The position numbers were made by a program, and so were the translations under genes. Of a DNA stretch of 46,174 bases, positions 46,035-46,174 are shown piece after piece. Position 1 is the first letter of the stretch, and the number at the start of each line of letters is the position of its first letter. The DNA is from Halomonas colorata (GTDB lineage Bacteria > Pseudomonadota > Gammaproteobacteria > Pseudomonadales > Halomonadaceae). Below the pieces are notes generated by a model. It was given only the letters and a program-made list of their open reading frames with translations, did no database searches and had not been told where the DNA came from. The DNA lies in contig NZ_JABUZA010000038.1 in assembly GCF_014897985.1 (NCBI RefSeq), forward strand, positions 1-46,174, written 5' to 3'.

Positions 46035-46105
46035 TTTTTCATCCACAGGTTATTGACAGCTCATACCCAGCATCCCCTTTAGAAATAAAAAAAACCGCCC
46101 CACGA

Positions 46106-46143
46106 AGGAGTATATAGTGAACTTTATGTACTTCACTGAGTGA
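46106..46143 (+). CDS. Eight-codon frame with strong ribosome binding site
   Basis: AAGGAG ending at 46110 is followed after six bases by GTG (46117), giving the peptide MNFMYFTE and a TGA at 46141-46143. An ATG (46159, MSSAF) in the same frame starts after the stop and leaves the window. It may be a leader peptide for that gene or a chance start. The inverted repeat AGTGAA/TTCACT (46116-46136) covers its start. Confidence 0.3.
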
Positions 46144-46154
46144 GTGAGTGAGTG
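46138..46154 (+). repeat. GAGT tetranucleotide repeat
   Basis: Four GAGT units plus a final G sit between the eight-codon frame and the ATG at 46159. The array has a stop in each reading frame, so slippage would not join the two frames, but it also offers several overlapping GTGA stop-start sites. Confidence 0.75.
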
Positions 46155-46158
46155 CCCC

Positions 46159-46174
46159 ATGAGCAGCGCCTTTT
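46159..46174 (+). CDS. Possible start of a gene running off the right edge
   Basis: ATG at 46159 begins MSSAF and continues out of the window. It is preceded by the GAGT repeat and CCCC, with no normal ribosome binding site, so its use may depend on re-initiation. A weak promoter could be TTGACA at 46053-46058. Five codons do not allow any identification. Confidence 0.25.

Noticed and set aside
46040..46048. DnaA-box-like TCATCCACA upstream of nrdH
   Set aside because: Single 8-of-9 match with no cluster; reported only as context, not as an origin.

Overview
The window looks like a chromosomal segment of a halophilic gammaproteobacterium close to Halomonas. This is an inference from gene order, family similarity and moderately high GC in the genes; no database was searched. 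It is almost entirely conserved housekeeping sequence, with a short accessory patch at the left edge. About 37 genes can be supported, and no rRNA, tRNA or CRISPR array was seen.

Left edge (1-1302): the end of a probable IS66-type insertion sequence, then an AT-rich patch with a small reading frame resembling the tail of a larger protein and a 131-residue protein of unknown function. The patch ends in non-coding sequence with a 12-bp inverted repeat. Next come a CPA2 cation/proton antiporter (1303-3192, minus) and a compact trpR-trpE-trpG operon (3473-5823, plus). The operon has a near-perfect TrpR operator inside its promoter, a 4 x 15 bp tandem repeat upstream and a strong terminator.

The region 5928-16293 is all on the minus strand: a small SFPASDPP-type protein, rluF, a DUF924 protein, ppc, mazG, relA, rlmD and cysM. 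Divergent from cysM is a gacS/barA hybrid sensor kinase (16384-19101). Then, on the minus strand, come acpS, pdxJ, recO, era, rnc, lepB, lepA and the envelope-stress cluster mucD, rseC, rseB, rseA and rpoE/algU (listed from promoter-distal to promoter-proximal). The arrangement closely resembles the algU-muc-lepA-lepB-rnc-era-recO-pdxJ-acpS / gacS-cysM-rlmD-relA-mazG neighbourhood known in Pseudomonas.

The region 30532-36290 holds an aroF/G/H-type DAHP synthase, a dinG helicase cotranscribed with an rhlB-type DEAD-box helicase, and a small basic protein coupled to xthA. From 41299 down to 36365 runs a six-gene TonB2-type energy-transduction operon: DUF3450 protein, TtpC-like long ExbB, ExbB, ExbD, TonB and a TPR protein. 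It is preceded by a very good Fur box, so it probably powers iron-regulated outer-membrane uptake. A Nudix hydrolase follows, with a heptamer repeat in its promoter region.

The right end carries a class Ib ribonucleotide reductase operon, nrdH-nrdI-nrdE-nrdF (45910 down to 42024). Two NrdR boxes 31 bp apart cover its promoter. The last 100 bases hold an 8-codon frame with a strong ribosome binding site, a GAGT tetranucleotide repeat and the probable start of a gene running out of the window.

The points most worth a second look are the unusual active-site loop of TrpE with its TrpR autoregulation, the Fur-controlled TonB2/DUF3450/TPR operon, the left-edge accessory patch, the long gap between rpoE and rseA, and the simple tandem repeats placed in promoter regions. 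I found no convincing wholly new system.
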